A stretch of DNA of 64,000 nt, from the NCBI RefSeq assembly GCF_002165135.1, contig NZ_NFZQ01000004.1, forward strand, positions 62,001-126,000, read 5' to 3'. Within the stretch, counting starts at the first letter, position 1; every line of letters starts with the position of its first letter. The notes below the pieces were generated by a model. That model made no database searches, was not told the origin of the DNA, and saw only the letters and a program-made list of their open reading frames with translations. Of the stretch, positions 28,918-37,530 are shown in pieces. A program made the translations under genes and the position numbers. This DNA comes from Pseudomonas sp. SID14000. Its GTDB lineage: Bacteria; Pseudomonadota; Gammaproteobacteria; Pseudomonadales; Pseudomonadaceae.

Positions 28918-29446
28918 GGGGCACGCTCCAACGGTAGCGCGAAGGGCCGCTGGATGGTGGAACCGGTACACACCGTACTCGTAGCGGTCGGAGTAAGTAC
29001 TTTGTCAGCAATTGGGGCAGCCGTCAGTGCGTTAGCGCACCCTGACAGCACGATGTCGGCACTAAAATAGTCAAGGGCTGTGCCCAGATGGTGCTCATCT
29101 TATCCAGCGTCGGCACGCGAGGGCCCCAAAGCCTCGCCGTTCCTCTCTGCAACAGCTTCAATTTTTTAGCAATAGCGAAATGGCATTTTGGGTGTTGCGA
29201 CAGTTTTGCATTTTCTTAACACGAGGTTGCAGGCCAAATGCAAGCCTTGTTGCCAGGCACCAAGGGAGCCCAGCAATCCAGGCCCTGGTCGAACAGCGCA
29301 TCGATGAGGTTGCAGGTGAACATCGCCGGCACAACTTAGCGGACGGCGATATCGCCGTATTGGGGGTGGCCATAAGCCTAAAGGGGGCCGCATTTGGCCC
29401 ATCGCTGCCATCCACGAACGGCTGCGTCACGCCCTAAGGAAGTCAG
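28918..29446. other. Stretch without a supported gene, 529 bp
   Basis: A minus-strand frame containing VLSGCANALTAAP overlaps the CsbD start by ATGA and has a lipobox-like string, but no start codon or signal peptide precedes it. The rest (29050-29446) shows no coding sequence I trust; it may include the outer flank of the IS110-type remnant. Confidence 0.35.
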
Positions 29447-29750
29447 TCAACCCAAATCGAGGGTCTTGAGAAGCGGTGAGCCGCGCTTCCTCAGCGCATT
29501 CAAATAGATGCTTTCATCGTAAGGCGTCCTCGTTTGCCAGCAACTGTACAAAATCCGAATCCACTTGAACGCAAGTGCGCGTACAGCGGCCTGGTAACTG
29601 CTTCCTTTGGCGCGCTGCTACCAGTAATAGGCCCCAGCCCAGAAAGACTTGTTGATGGTCTGACCTGCCCACTCAACGAAGGTTTGACGAAGAAACGTTG
29701 GACACTGCCATCGCCAGTGCACCCAGCTTTTCTTTCCACTGCGCTCAGTG
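29447..29750 (-). pseudogene. IS110-type transposase, C-terminal remnant
   Basis: A minus-strand frame reads SGKKSWVHWRWQCPTFLRQT, then FVEWAGQTINKSFWAGAYYW, a TAG, and QRAKGSSYQAAVRALAFKWI, RILYSCWQTRTPYDESIYLN and ALRKRGSPLLKTL before TGA at 29447. The HWRW-CPTF-RQ-F-EWA and RALAFKWIRI-CW--R--YDE blocks are what I recall from C-termini of IS110-type transposases in Pseudomonas. Only about 100 codons remain and one internal stop is present, so it is dead. Its 5' edge falls inside the helicase remnant, whose reading is lost at the junction. Confidence 0.65.
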
Positions 29751-30165
29751 ACCAGTCTCCTCCCCCTCGATTCAGCCGCGCTATAGCCGCTAGGACGGCA
29801 AATTTGAAATCTTTATGAAGCTGCCCTTTGCGCGGAACGTAGGATTTCACCGTGACATTGGCGTATGTCCTGCCCCTGTTTACCCCGGTCAGCAGATCAT
29901 TACCAAACTGGACAATATCGGTTCCCACACTCCGGTGATTTTCCGCTCCAAAGGTATAGAAAGCGGGTCGGAAGATGTCTTCAAACTCCTGTATTCTTAG
30001 TGCACTGGCGCCGCGGAACTCGTAGATCCGCTGCTCCGGGTCAGCCAGAGCCAGCACCTGACTGTGCCGAGTCAACGCGCGGATGAACCGCCACTCGTCC
30101 TCGTTAGTGTCCTGAAACTCATCAAGGATAATCAGCGGATACTGGCTGCCCCTGTGGATCGACAT
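29751..30165 (-). pseudogene. UvrD-like helicase fragment (GajB-like)
   Basis: About 135 codons of a superfamily 1 helicase remain. The Walker B block LIILDEFQDTNEDEWRFIRA is followed by LALADPEQRIYEFRGAS (motif III region), and sequence continues to GDWSL near 29760. The Walker A half is missing at the 5' side, where the frame abuts the ATPase fragment; the 3' side is cut by the IS110-type remnant. Helicases of this form next to OLD-type ATPases are the second gene of the Gabija anti-phage system. As it stands it cannot function. Confidence 0.65.
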
Positions 30166-30370
30166 ACTCCCCCGCATAGAAATCGTGCTCATCTATCACC
30201 GGCCGACGGGAGAGCCGCTCGGGACCCATTACGAGATCGATCGCCTCAAGCAGTGTCGACTTCCCTATGTTGTTGTCGCCCACAATAACGGCAAGGCGGG
30301 GCAACAAAACATCAGCACGCTTGATACAGCGAAAATTCTCAATCTGCAGCCGCGCAACCCGCATATCCAT
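30122..30370 (-). pseudogene. OLD-type ATPase N-terminal fragment (GajA-like)
   Basis: From the ATG at 30370 (MDMRVARLQIENFRCIKRAD), with GGAG just upstream, runs the start of an OLD/RecF-like ATPase: Walker A GDNNIGKSTLLEAIDLV, then EHDFYAGEYVDPQGQP. After about 76 residues the ATPase frame ends and the helicase frame takes over, so the rest of the ATPase and the whole Toprim nuclease domain are deleted together with the helicase N-terminus. An intact protein would be about 500-600 residues. Gene order (ATPase, then helicase) matches gajA-gajB. Confidence 0.6.
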
Positions 30371-30594
30371 CCGCTCCTGATACTGTCTAGGCCCTCAGGC
30401 CAATAGCCACTACACATTAGTCGATGAACTGGAATAGCGCTTGCTGGAGGTGATTTCTGTCCTGATCTTGCTGGGCCCCACGGGATGGTATTCCCGAGCT
30501 GAGCTGGTTACTTAGAAGCCTTCAGCTAGAAATAGAATCTCGTTTGAGTGCCATCCGGGCTATCCGCGTCCACCGACCGCCACCATAAAGCCCT

Positions 30595-31500
30595 TCAACG
30601 CACCAAGTCGCCAAACGGAGCCGCAGGATCAATGTAACGAGAGGCCGATTGCACATCGCGCCACCCGACATAGGCCATCAAAGCCTCGCTGCTCCACTGA
30701 TTGCGGCTGGCCCAGGTGGCGAAGCCACGACGAAGCGAGTGTGCCGAATAGCCCTCCGCCTCGATCCCGCTGCGCAACAGCGCCCGGCGCAACAGACGCG
30801 ACACACTGTTGGGATTAAGCGGCTGCTCGCTGAGATGTCCCCAGCGATCGATGCCGCAGAACAGTGGACCCTGCTTGATCCCGCTGATCTCAAGCCACTG
30901 CTCCGTGGCTTGCACCGGACACAGGCGCTTTAGCGCTGGCATGGTCAGGTTGCGCCCGCGGTTGTCCCGGTCGGTCTTGCTGCTGGGTAGGAACAGCTGC
31001 ATGCCCTCTCCCGTTTCGATCCGCACGTGCTCGGCCTGCAGCCGGCACAGCTCGTCGCCACGAAAGGCGCGCCAGAAACCGAGCAGGATCAGCGCCTGGT
31101 CGCGGGCGGCACGCAGTCGCAGTGCGGGTAGTGCACTGTGCACGTCGGCGCTCAAGCCCTCGATGCTGGCCTCCAGCACCTTGAGCTGCAACGCCGGCGC
31201 CTGTTTCACCGGCTGCGGGTGCAGCGCCTGGATGCCGCGCAGGGTGTCGCGCACTTGGGCCGTCTTGGTCGGATCGACAAACCCGCGCTGCTGATGCCAG
31301 TGGGCGAGTGCCGCCAGGTGCGTGCGCAGCGTGCTGGCCGACAGCTGGGGGCCGAAGGCCGCCAGGTAGCGCACCACGCTGACGCTCGACGCCGGCAGCA
31401 GCCCGCCCCACTCCCCTTCGAAGTGCTCGATGGCCTGGGCATAGCGGCGCGTGGTGCTGGCCCGGCGTGCCGCCTGCTGATACCGCTCCGCGTCGCTCAC
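30595..31500 (-). CDS. tnpS: Tyrosine recombinase, TnpS-type cointegrate resolvase
   Basis: A 301-residue tyrosine recombinase. Residues about 10-95 form the SAM-like core-binding domain. The catalytic domain carries the first Arg in FWRAFRGDELCRL, a Lys in SSKTDRDNRG, the HSLRRGFATW box and the nucleophile Tyr in GWRDVQSASRYID. The start is GTG at 31500 with AGGAGG upstream. The divergent partner encoding a KfrA_N/coiled-coil protein is the arrangement of tnpS/tnpT in Tn4651-type Tn3-family transposons, where TnpS resolves cointegrates at a site between the genes. No Tn3-type tnpA is present, so the module is orphaned or captured. Confidence 0.8.
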   Translation of the reverse strand: MSDAERYQQAARRASTTRRYAQAIEHFEGEWGGLLPASSVSVVRYLAAFGPQLSASTLRTHLAALAHWHQQRGFVDPTKTAQVRDTLRGIQALHPQPVKQAPALQLKVLEASIEGLSADVHSALPALRLRAARDQALILLGFWRAFRGDELCRLQAEHVRIETGEGMQLFLPSSKTDRDNRGRNLTMPALKRLCPVQATEQWLEISGIKQGPLFCGIDRWGHLSEQPLNPNSVSRLLRRALLRSGIEAEGYSAHSLRRGFATWASRNQWSSEALMAYVGWRDVQSASRYIDPAAPFGDLVR

Positions 31501-31671
31501 CTGACCTCCTGCGTACCGCGTTCAGCCGCACAATCCGGCCAAAACGCCTATCGTGTTCGAGAATTCAGCATTCTCGAACGTCAGCTCGTCGGTCCGAAAC
31601 TCCCAGTCATATGCCAATCGTACCTGTACGCGCATACTGCTTGTACGGTACGAAATTGTCGGAGTCTGCTC
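31501..31671. promoter_or_regulatory. Divergent intergenic region, probable resolution site
   Basis: The 171 bp between tnpS and tnpT hold two inverted repeats: GTTCGAGAAT (31555-31564) with ATTCTCGAAC (31570-31579), a perfect 10-bp pair around 5 bases; and CGTACCTGTAC (31619-31629) with GTACGGTACG (31643-31652), one base bulged. In Tn4651 the resolution site lies in this position. Which repeat is the crossover core and which binds TnpT or is a promoter operator cannot be told from sequence alone. Confidence 0.6.
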
Positions 31672-32634
31672 ATGGCACGCGCAGGCATTAACAAGGCTCT
31701 GGTGCAACGGGCACGCGATACCTTACTCGCCCGCGGCGAACACCCAAGCATTGAGGCGGTGCGGGTAGAACTCGGCAATACGGGATCTAAAAGCACCATC
31801 CTGCGCTACCTGCAGGAGCTGCAGGCATCCGAACCGCACCCACCGAGCATTCGCCTTGATGACGAGCTGCAGACCTTTATCGGCAGTCTAGCCCAGCGCC
31901 TCGCTGCCGATGCCCAGGCGGCCGTCGCCGAGGACCGTGCTCGGCTACAGCGACAGCAAGCGGCCTACGAGCAACAACGCGCGATTGATCAAGCCCGGAT
32001 GGAACAATTGCAGACAGTCCATCAGGAGTTGGGAGTCGAACGTCAGGCCGCTCAGCGACGTGAGCAGGAACTCAACGAACGCTTGCAAACCGTCGACGGT
32101 GAATGTGCGCGCTTAAAGGCGGGCGCACAGCATGCCCAGCGACTCTTGGAAGAACGCACTCAGCAGATCCGTTCCTTAGAAGAAAAGCATAAGCAAGCGC
32201 ACGAAGCGCTGAGCCACTATCGACAGCAACACCTCCTACAACGTGAACAGGAGATGCAGCGCCATGAGCGGCAGACCCAGCTCTTGCACCAGGAGGCACG
32301 CCACTCCCGCGAACTTCTCATGCGCAAGCAGGAAGAAGTGGCTCAGATCTACCTTGAACTTGAGCGCATCAACGCCGAGCAACAGATGCGCGTGCAGGAC
32401 TTGCGCCGCCAGGAGCACGAATTGCAGCAGGCACTCATAGACAATGCACGCTTGATGAACGCACTACAAACCGCTGAAGCAGGGCGACAGATTCTGCAGG
32501 ATGAGATCCAGGCTTTGCGCGCGCGAGCGCACCGCACACTGCTTGAACGACGTGAAGACAAGCAGGCACTACGGCGAATGACGCTGCAACTCGCGCAACT
32601 ACATGAGCTCCTCGCCCGGCTGACGACGGTTTGA
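31672..32634 (+). CDS. tnpT: TnpT-type cointegrate-resolution DNA-binding protein
   Basis: A 320-residue protein. An N-terminal KfrA_N-type DNA-binding domain (MARAGINKALVQRARDTLLA, ending TGSKSTILRYLQEL) is followed from about residue 70 to the end by a long coiled coil rich in Gln, Glu and Arg. In Tn4651 the TnpT protein helps TnpS resolve cointegrates. The ATG at 31672 has GGAG 7 nt upstream. An in-frame extension to 31138 runs antisense through tnpS and is rejected. The gene is intact, so the resolution module may still be active. Confidence 0.8.
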   Translation: MARAGINKALVQRARDTLLARGEHPSIEAVRVELGNTGSKSTILRYLQELQASEPHPPSIRLDDELQTFIGSLAQRLAADAQAAVAEDRARLQRQQAAYEQQRAIDQARMEQLQTVHQELGVERQAAQRREQELNERLQTVDGECARLKAGAQHAQRLLEERTQQIRSLEEKHKQAHEALSHYRQQHLLQREQEMQRHERQTQLLHQEARHSRELLMRKQEEVAQIYLELERINAEQQMRVQDLRRQEHELQQALIDNARLMNALQTAEAGRQILQDEIQALRARAHRTLLERREDKQALRRMTLQLAQLHELLARLTTV

Positions 32635-32747
32635 TTGGCTATACGGGTGTCGTGGTGAATCGCAATACCCACTGCCCCGTGCCAACAGCCCGCACCGCCA
32701 CGTCTACCGGAAACGGCTATCGATTTGCTGGTGTTGCCGCACTTAAC

Positions 32748-33677
32748 TCACAAGAGCAGCCTGTTCCACACCCGTTGTTCAGGTGGTGTTAATACTCTGG
32801 TCTCACACTCAGCAGTTAGCAGCTGCGTTGAAGGGCAAGCAAAGCGCTGGCACTGTCGAGCCCACTTTCGACGAAAGGAATCTGGAATTGAGGCCGCGTC
32901 CTGTCGCTCACGAAATTGCGAGAGCAACTGCCAGTCATCCGTTACTAGCCACAGCAGCAGCAGTAAGTCTGACTGTGGTCTTTCTATGCCAATAATGGCG
33001 CTGAGCCGTCGACCCAGTTGGGCGTAACGCTCGACTAGCTGGTTAAATGCATCTGCATTTTCAGGCCACCATTGAAGAGCGATGTCGCCAAATTGGCCTG
33101 TTCTGATCAACATATCAATCAACTGATAGATATCGCGGGCAATATTTTTTAAAACAGAATCCACGAGCGCTATGCACAGGTAACGCGTGAAAAATTTAGC
33201 AATCCCCAATCGATGATAACGATACTGAGGAGCGTCCCCTCTCAACAACAACACGAAAACACCCAAGCTATCCAAGTTGGGATATGCACGCACCTCACGC
33301 ATATGGCGTTGCGAATAGTACCCAATCGGCGCGTTCTGGATCCTCACCGCGTGGGCGCAGGAGTTCCAAAAAGCTTTGTATTGGTGCGTCTGGATATCGG
33401 ACAAGGCGTACCAAATCGGACTGGTGAGACCGTTCGACATTTCTGGCAGCTCGTTCAACAACAGCTTCAACAAATCGGAGCTAGGCAAAGCGCCCTGAAA
33501 ATAGGCATCCCATTTTCGATTGAGCTGCGTGTCTTCCGTTGGTCCGTGGGTTGCTTCCCACCAACGTGCTAACGCTGGCCCGTTTGGCGCAACGTGGATT
33601 TTTGCCGCCAGTGTAAAAATGAAATGCTTGGCCCGGCAGTGCCGTACCAGCCTGTTGTACCCACAGATATCAGTCAT
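32748..33677 (-). CDS. Unknown protein, 309 residues
   Basis: Starts at the ATG at 33677 (MTDICGYNRLVRHCRAKHFI). It is soluble and helix-rich, with several Trp (ALARWWEATHGP, GDIALQWWPENADAFN) and a leucine-rich stretch (SDLLLLLWLVTDDWQLLSQF). No nuclease, HTH or ATPase motif is recognised. It is convergent with tnpT and its start faces the tns operon, about 315 bp away, so it may belong to either element as a cargo or accessory gene. Base composition is intermediate between the core and the AT-rich tns genes. Confidence 0.6.
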   Translation of the reverse strand: MTDICGYNRLVRHCRAKHFIFTLAAKIHVAPNGPALARWWEATHGPTEDTQLNRKWDAYFQGALPSSDLLKLLLNELPEMSNGLTSPIWYALSDIQTHQYKAFWNSCAHAVRIQNAPIGYYSQRHMREVRAYPNLDSLGVFVLLLRGDAPQYRYHRLGIAKFFTRYLCIALVDSVLKNIARDIYQLIDMLIRTGQFGDIALQWWPENADAFNQLVERYAQLGRRLSAIIGIERPQSDLLLLLWLVTDDWQLLSQFRERQDAASIPDSFRRKWARQCQRFACPSTQLLTAECETRVLTPPEQRVWNRLLL

Positions 33678-33843
33678 CAATCACCAACCTAATTTGCTGG
33701 CAGACGTTCCCAGTGAAAACCGGGGTGGAACTTTCTGTACCTGCTGAGACCCTTGTGTTAGAGCCTTAATCCAAAAAATCGATGTATTGTTTTACGGGTT
33801 TGGAAAACAGTGAGAATACGCGCAATCTGTTAACACCGAAACA

Positions 33844-33908
33844 ACGCCAGCCATAACGGCGGGCTGGCGTCGAAGGGCCCATAAGGAAAGGATGACATTA
33901 AACTGTCA
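33844..33908 (+). promoter_or_regulatory. Inverted repeats in the leader of the tns operon
   Basis: The 314-bp gap before tnsA holds ACGCCAGCC/GGCTGGCGT (33844-33852 and 33862-33870, a 9-bp perfect hairpin) and TGACA-TTAAAC-TGTCA (33893-33908). The second looks like an operator. A left transposon end with repeated TnsB sites may also lie in 33680-33990, but I could not define it. Confidence 0.35.
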
Positions 33909-33991
33909 GGCCTCACAATTGCAGGTGATTCTAATTGTTATTTGGATCTATATCGTCGTATCTCACATATTCCTGAACTATGGAGGCAGCC

Positions 33992-34660
33992 ATGATCGTT
34001 ATTCCTGAAGCGTTGATGAAAGAATTTACGCTATCGACGGTGAAGCGAATCGCTCATGGACGCCATGGCCGACGCGTATCATGCTTTCCCTCACGTAAAA
34101 ACCACATGGGTGTCATGTGTGACTCCTTGCTTGAAAGCGATTTCTGCCTTGAGTTAGAGCGGCGAAAAGCAGTAAAACAGTACACCTCACAGCCTTTCAA
34201 ACTTACAGAAAATAAGAGTCATGCCAGTTATACACCGGACTTTGAAGTATTGCTTCATAACAACCAAACTATATTATACGAAGTCAAGAGCGAAAACCGC
34301 TTCAAATATGGCCGAAGCGTAGAAAAGCTTGAATTATTCTCTTCCATTTTAAGAGAGTGCGGCTACTCTTTAGAGTTCGCGCTCGACTCAGACATCCGAC
34401 ATATACACAGAACAAGAAACCTTAGGATGCTCTATCATCACTCCTTTACCGTGACCGATAGTGAAGTAGAGAGCTTCAAGCTCAATTTAAGAAAGTGTAG
34501 ACAGCAGGTCGCTTCCATTACCTCACTATTATCCAGCGGCTTCGAGCCAAGGCTTATTGCTTATGGTTTGTTCTATCAAGTCTTGCATGCGGACCTCAAT
34601 CATCCATTGACCATCAACTCAGTCGTTAAAGTGGAGACTACTGATGATCACCTTGACTAG
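33992..34660 (+). CDS. tnsA: TnsA-type transposition endonuclease
   Basis: The nuclease that cuts the 5' ends of a Tn7-like element, allowing cut-and-paste transposition. The 222-residue protein has the restriction-enzyme-like core: SLLESDFCLELE with E48, YTPDFEVLL with D83, and YEVKSENRFK with K99. The C-terminal part (TDSEVESFKLNLRKCRQQVA onward) is the region that contacts TnsC in Tn7. The ATG at 33992 has GGAGG 5 nt upstream and is preferred over the ATG at 33980. First gene of the tns operon; its end overlaps tnsB by 17 bp. Strikingly AT-rich next to the core genome. Confidence 0.88.
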   Translation: MIVIPEALMKEFTLSTVKRIAHGRHGRRVSCFPSRKNHMGVMCDSLLESDFCLELERRKAVKQYTSQPFKLTENKSHASYTPDFEVLLHNNQTILYEVKSENRFKYGRSVEKLELFSSILRECGYSLEFALDSDIRHIHRTRNLRMLYHHSFTVTDSEVESFKLNLRKCRQQVASITSLLSSGFEPRLIAYGLFYQVLHADLNHPLTINSVVKVETTDDHLD

Positions 34661-36566
34661 TGACCACGATGAGTTTTCTCCAATTATTGGCGAGCACTAC
34701 AACTATTACGGGCATGCTTTTGAGGTGATGGAAATAGTGGCCGACCGCTACCAGTTGAGAAGCTTAGAGCGTAGCGGGACCATCACTTATCACCGCTACC
34801 ATCGGCTACAAAAAGCCTGGCAAAAAGGACGTTTTATACGAACACAAGTAGCCCCCCTCAATGGCGAACCCAACAAGATCCTAGCAGGCCTGACCCAGGT
34901 TGAACTCAATGCATTTTCGCGACGCAAAAGTTATGTAGATCAAGTATTGGCGCAATTAAATGGCCCGCTCCCTATACGCGAGGTAAAAACCATCATTGCG
35001 AGTACCGCCAGCACAATCAATGATCCGACTCCCCCCTGCTACAATACCGTACACAACTGGATCAAGGCATACTTTCGCTCAAACCAAAATCCCATCTCAC
35101 TGGTTACCCGCTCCATCAGGCGTAAGACACCGCGGTTATTGCGCCAACCTTTTGCTATTCAAGAGATTATTCAACATCATATCAATGAATATTATTTAAT
35201 TAAAACCCCATTTTCTGGGACAGACATAATTGAGCAGATCCAGGCAGCTGTCGCAGAGACCAATTCTAGACGCCCTGTCAATGATTTATTACTAACTCCC
35301 TCGGCAAGCACGCTTCGAAGAATCCTAAATGAATATGACAATTATGAGCGAACCCAGAAGCAACGCGGCAGCAAAGAGGCAAGGAAGCGACATTACTGGG
35401 GGATAAAAAATCAACCCCATATAGAAATGTTAGATTGCGCAGAATGCGACTCGCATCAATTAGACATCCAATTAATAGATGTAAATGGGGGCAGGTGTGG
35501 CAGGCCATGGCTTACCTGCCTGATGAATGTTGCCTCGCGACGAGTGCTAGGGTGGAAAATTTCCACGAACAATCCGACCCTTGATTCAACACTTAGCGCA
35601 CTGAGAAATTCCTTATCTTCTAACAGTTCACGCACTGGCCTGTGTAGAACTTATGTAATTGATAACGGCGCTGAGTTCGTCAAGGAAATGCTCAAAATTA
35701 TACTTGCCAGCATGGGCAGCACACCCATTTTTTGTGAACCTGAAGAGCCAAATCAAAAGCCGCATATTGAGCGTTTTTTTAGAACGCTTGAAGTTCAACT
35801 CATTCACTACATGAGAGGCACGACGTTTTCCAATCCAAAAGAAAAGGGTGACTACAACTCAGAAGCAGAAGCTTGTTACACACTGGATCAACTCGAACAC
35901 GCGTTTCAGGATTGGCTCGAAAATGTATACCACCAATGCTACCATCGTGAAATTGGAACGTCGCCCGATCTCTATTGGGACAACCATATAAACAACCTAT
36001 TTCCTCCTCGCCAATTTTCTGACTTAACTCTTAAGCAGATGTTCCTATGTAAAGAAAGTGCATTTGCGGTTAACGGTCGTGTCGGATTCAAAAAGCTACA
36101 ATGGACCTGCCCCAGCGTTCCTTTTCTCAACCTGTGGAGAGGTCAACGCAAAAAATTAACGATTTATTATGACGTAAGTGACCTCGGGAAAGCATTCGTC
36201 TGCCATCCAGACAATCCTGACGAGTTACACACCGTGCACGCTGTAAATCCAGAATACCAAGAAGGGTTATTGTTCAGCACGCACCTTCAGATTCTTGAAA
36301 AAATAAAAGAGGAGAAACGTACATTCAATCACTCTATTGCATTGAAGCATCGAGTACGAATTAATCAAAGCATTGTCAAGAAAAACAAGAACAAGGCACG
36401 AACTGGCAAGCCCCCTTCATGTCAAAGGTTACCGCCAAAAAACAACGATGTAAACTCCAAACAAGACGGGCTTTTTGAGCCGACGCATTGGGTACGTGCT
36501 GAAGATCTCCCTGATGTAATAGCAGCGTGCCCAGCCCCCTCTAAATTCAATCCTGAGGAGCAATAA
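34644..36566 (+). CDS. tnsB: TnsB-type DDE transposase
   Basis: The transposase that binds the ends and performs 3' cleavage and strand transfer. The 640-residue protein has N-terminal DNA-binding helices, then an integrase core with D269 in ECDSHQLDI, D340 in YVIDNGAEFV and E376 in KPHIERFFRTLE. That is a DD35E spacing, as in the TnsB/TniA/MuA group. A Mu-type C-terminal beta-barrel follows (about residues 480-560), then a basic tail. The start at 34644 lies inside the tnsA 3' end; tnsC begins 2 bp after its stop. AT-rich codon use throughout. Confidence 0.92.
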   Translation: MITLTSDHDEFSPIIGEHYNYYGHAFEVMEIVADRYQLRSLERSGTITYHRYHRLQKAWQKGRFIRTQVAPLNGEPNKILAGLTQVELNAFSRRKSYVDQVLAQLNGPLPIREVKTIIASTASTINDPTPPCYNTVHNWIKAYFRSNQNPISLVTRSIRRKTPRLLRQPFAIQEIIQHHINEYYLIKTPFSGTDIIEQIQAAVAETNSRRPVNDLLLTPSASTLRRILNEYDNYERTQKQRGSKEARKRHYWGIKNQPHIEMLDCAECDSHQLDIQLIDVNGGRCGRPWLTCLMNVASRRVLGWKISTNNPTLDSTLSALRNSLSSNSSRTGLCRTYVIDNGAEFVKEMLKIILASMGSTPIFCEPEEPNQKPHIERFFRTLEVQLIHYMRGTTFSNPKEKGDYNSEAEACYTLDQLEHAFQDWLENVYHQCYHREIGTSPDLYWDNHINNLFPPRQFSDLTLKQMFLCKESAFAVNGRVGFKKLQWTCPSVPFLNLWRGQRKKLTIYYDVSDLGKAFVCHPDNPDELHTVHAVNPEYQEGLLFSTHLQILEKIKEEKRTFNHSIALKHRVRINQSIVKKNKNKARTGKPPSCQRLPPKNNDVNSKQDGLFEPTHWVRAEDLPDVIAACPAPSKFNPEEQ

Positions 36567-36568
36567 CA

Positions 36569-37528
36569 ATGGATACCGAAATTAAAGATCGTCTAGAACG
36601 ATATAGCCAACAAGTAGTTTTTTTCAAGAACTATCGGAGCAGCTATGCGCTGATTTTGAAAGCTATTGAAACCACTCAACTGCGCGGATCTCCTAATTGC
36701 GCTCTAATTACTGGACCTTCAGGCACCGGTAAATCCACCCTACTTAGCTTCACTCAAGCAGCCTACCCCTCAAAACACTACGTTCACCTTAAGCATGATA
36801 AGCAATTAATCATCCCAGTAGTCAAATGCACTCTCCCACCTGCTACCACGCCCAAATCTTTAGTGAAAACAATTTTGATAAGCCTGGACTGCGACGAACT
36901 TCAGGGCGACACGGTCGACTTGACCCATAGACTTAAAACACTGCTTCGCACCTGCCAAGTCCAGGCAGTACTGATTGATGAATTTCAATTTCTTATTAAG
37001 AAAGACGCCTTTAAAACGCAAGAAACGGTGATTAGCTGGCTCGTAAGGCTGCTTGACGAGACAGCGACCCCCTTCATTCTTGTTGGGCGTGACGAAGAGG
37101 ACACCGAATCTTTATATTACCGCAGTTGTGAAAACCTGATTTACAGACGCGCGGACTTAGCCCGCAGATTTCCTTTTCACGCAAAACTTGATCTGCTTGC
37201 TTACAGTGATTTGCAGAATAGCGAATACCAGACTGTACTCACAGAACTGGATGCACAGATGTACGCTATAGGCGAACTTGGGCCTGGCACGCACCTCACG
37301 GATCCGGGGATAAGGGAGCGTATCTACCTCGCTTCGTTGGGAAACCTTGAAATAATTAAACTTCTCACTTTCAATGCCCTACAGCTATGCCTCAGCCAAA
37401 ACCCTAAGGTCCTTTCAATAGATTTACTAGCAAGATCTTATGCACTGGTTAAGCTTATAAACAATCTTCCCGATCGGCAAAATCCCTTCAGCATGTCCCA
37501 ATCCGAGTGTTCCAGGCAGGTAAACTAA
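36569..37528 (+). CDS. tnsC: TnsC-type AAA+ transposition regulator
   Basis: The ATPase that links target recognition by TniQ/TnsD to the TnsAB transposase. The 319-residue product has Walker A GPSGTGKST (residues 49-57) and Walker B AVLIDEFQFL (133-142), then the arginine-containing block RRADLARRFPF. Size fits TnsC/TniB proteins of the smaller type. It starts 2 bp after the tnsB stop and ends 2 bp before the tniQ start, so it is co-transcribed and probably translationally coupled. Confidence 0.92.
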   Translation: MDTEIKDRLERYSQQVVFFKNYRSSYALILKAIETTQLRGSPNCALITGPSGTGKSTLLSFTQAAYPSKHYVHLKHDKQLIIPVVKCTLPPATTPKSLVKTILISLDCDELQGDTVDLTHRLKTLLRTCQVQAVLIDEFQFLIKKDAFKTQETVISWLVRLLDETATPFILVGRDEEDTESLYYRSCENLIYRRADLARRFPFHAKLDLLAYSDLQNSEYQTVLTELDAQMYAIGELGPGTHLTDPGIRERIYLASLGNLEIIKLLTFNALQLCLSQNPKVLSIDLLARSYALVKLINNLPDRQNPFSMSQSECSRQVN

Positions 37529-37530
37529 TC

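Noticed and set aside
28918..29070. Possible lipoprotein frame containing VLSGCANAL overlapping the CsbD start
   Set aside because: No start codon or hydrophobic signal region precedes the lipobox-like string; likely chance.
31138..31671. N-terminal extension of the TnpT frame
   Set aside because: It would read antisense through tnpS; the ATG at 31672 has a ribosome binding site and the domain begins there.
33680..33991. Left end of the Tn7-like element
   Set aside because: Searched by eye for TGT/ACA termini and repeated TnsB sites here and at 39834-39960; nothing convincing matched between the two sides, so no end is annotated.
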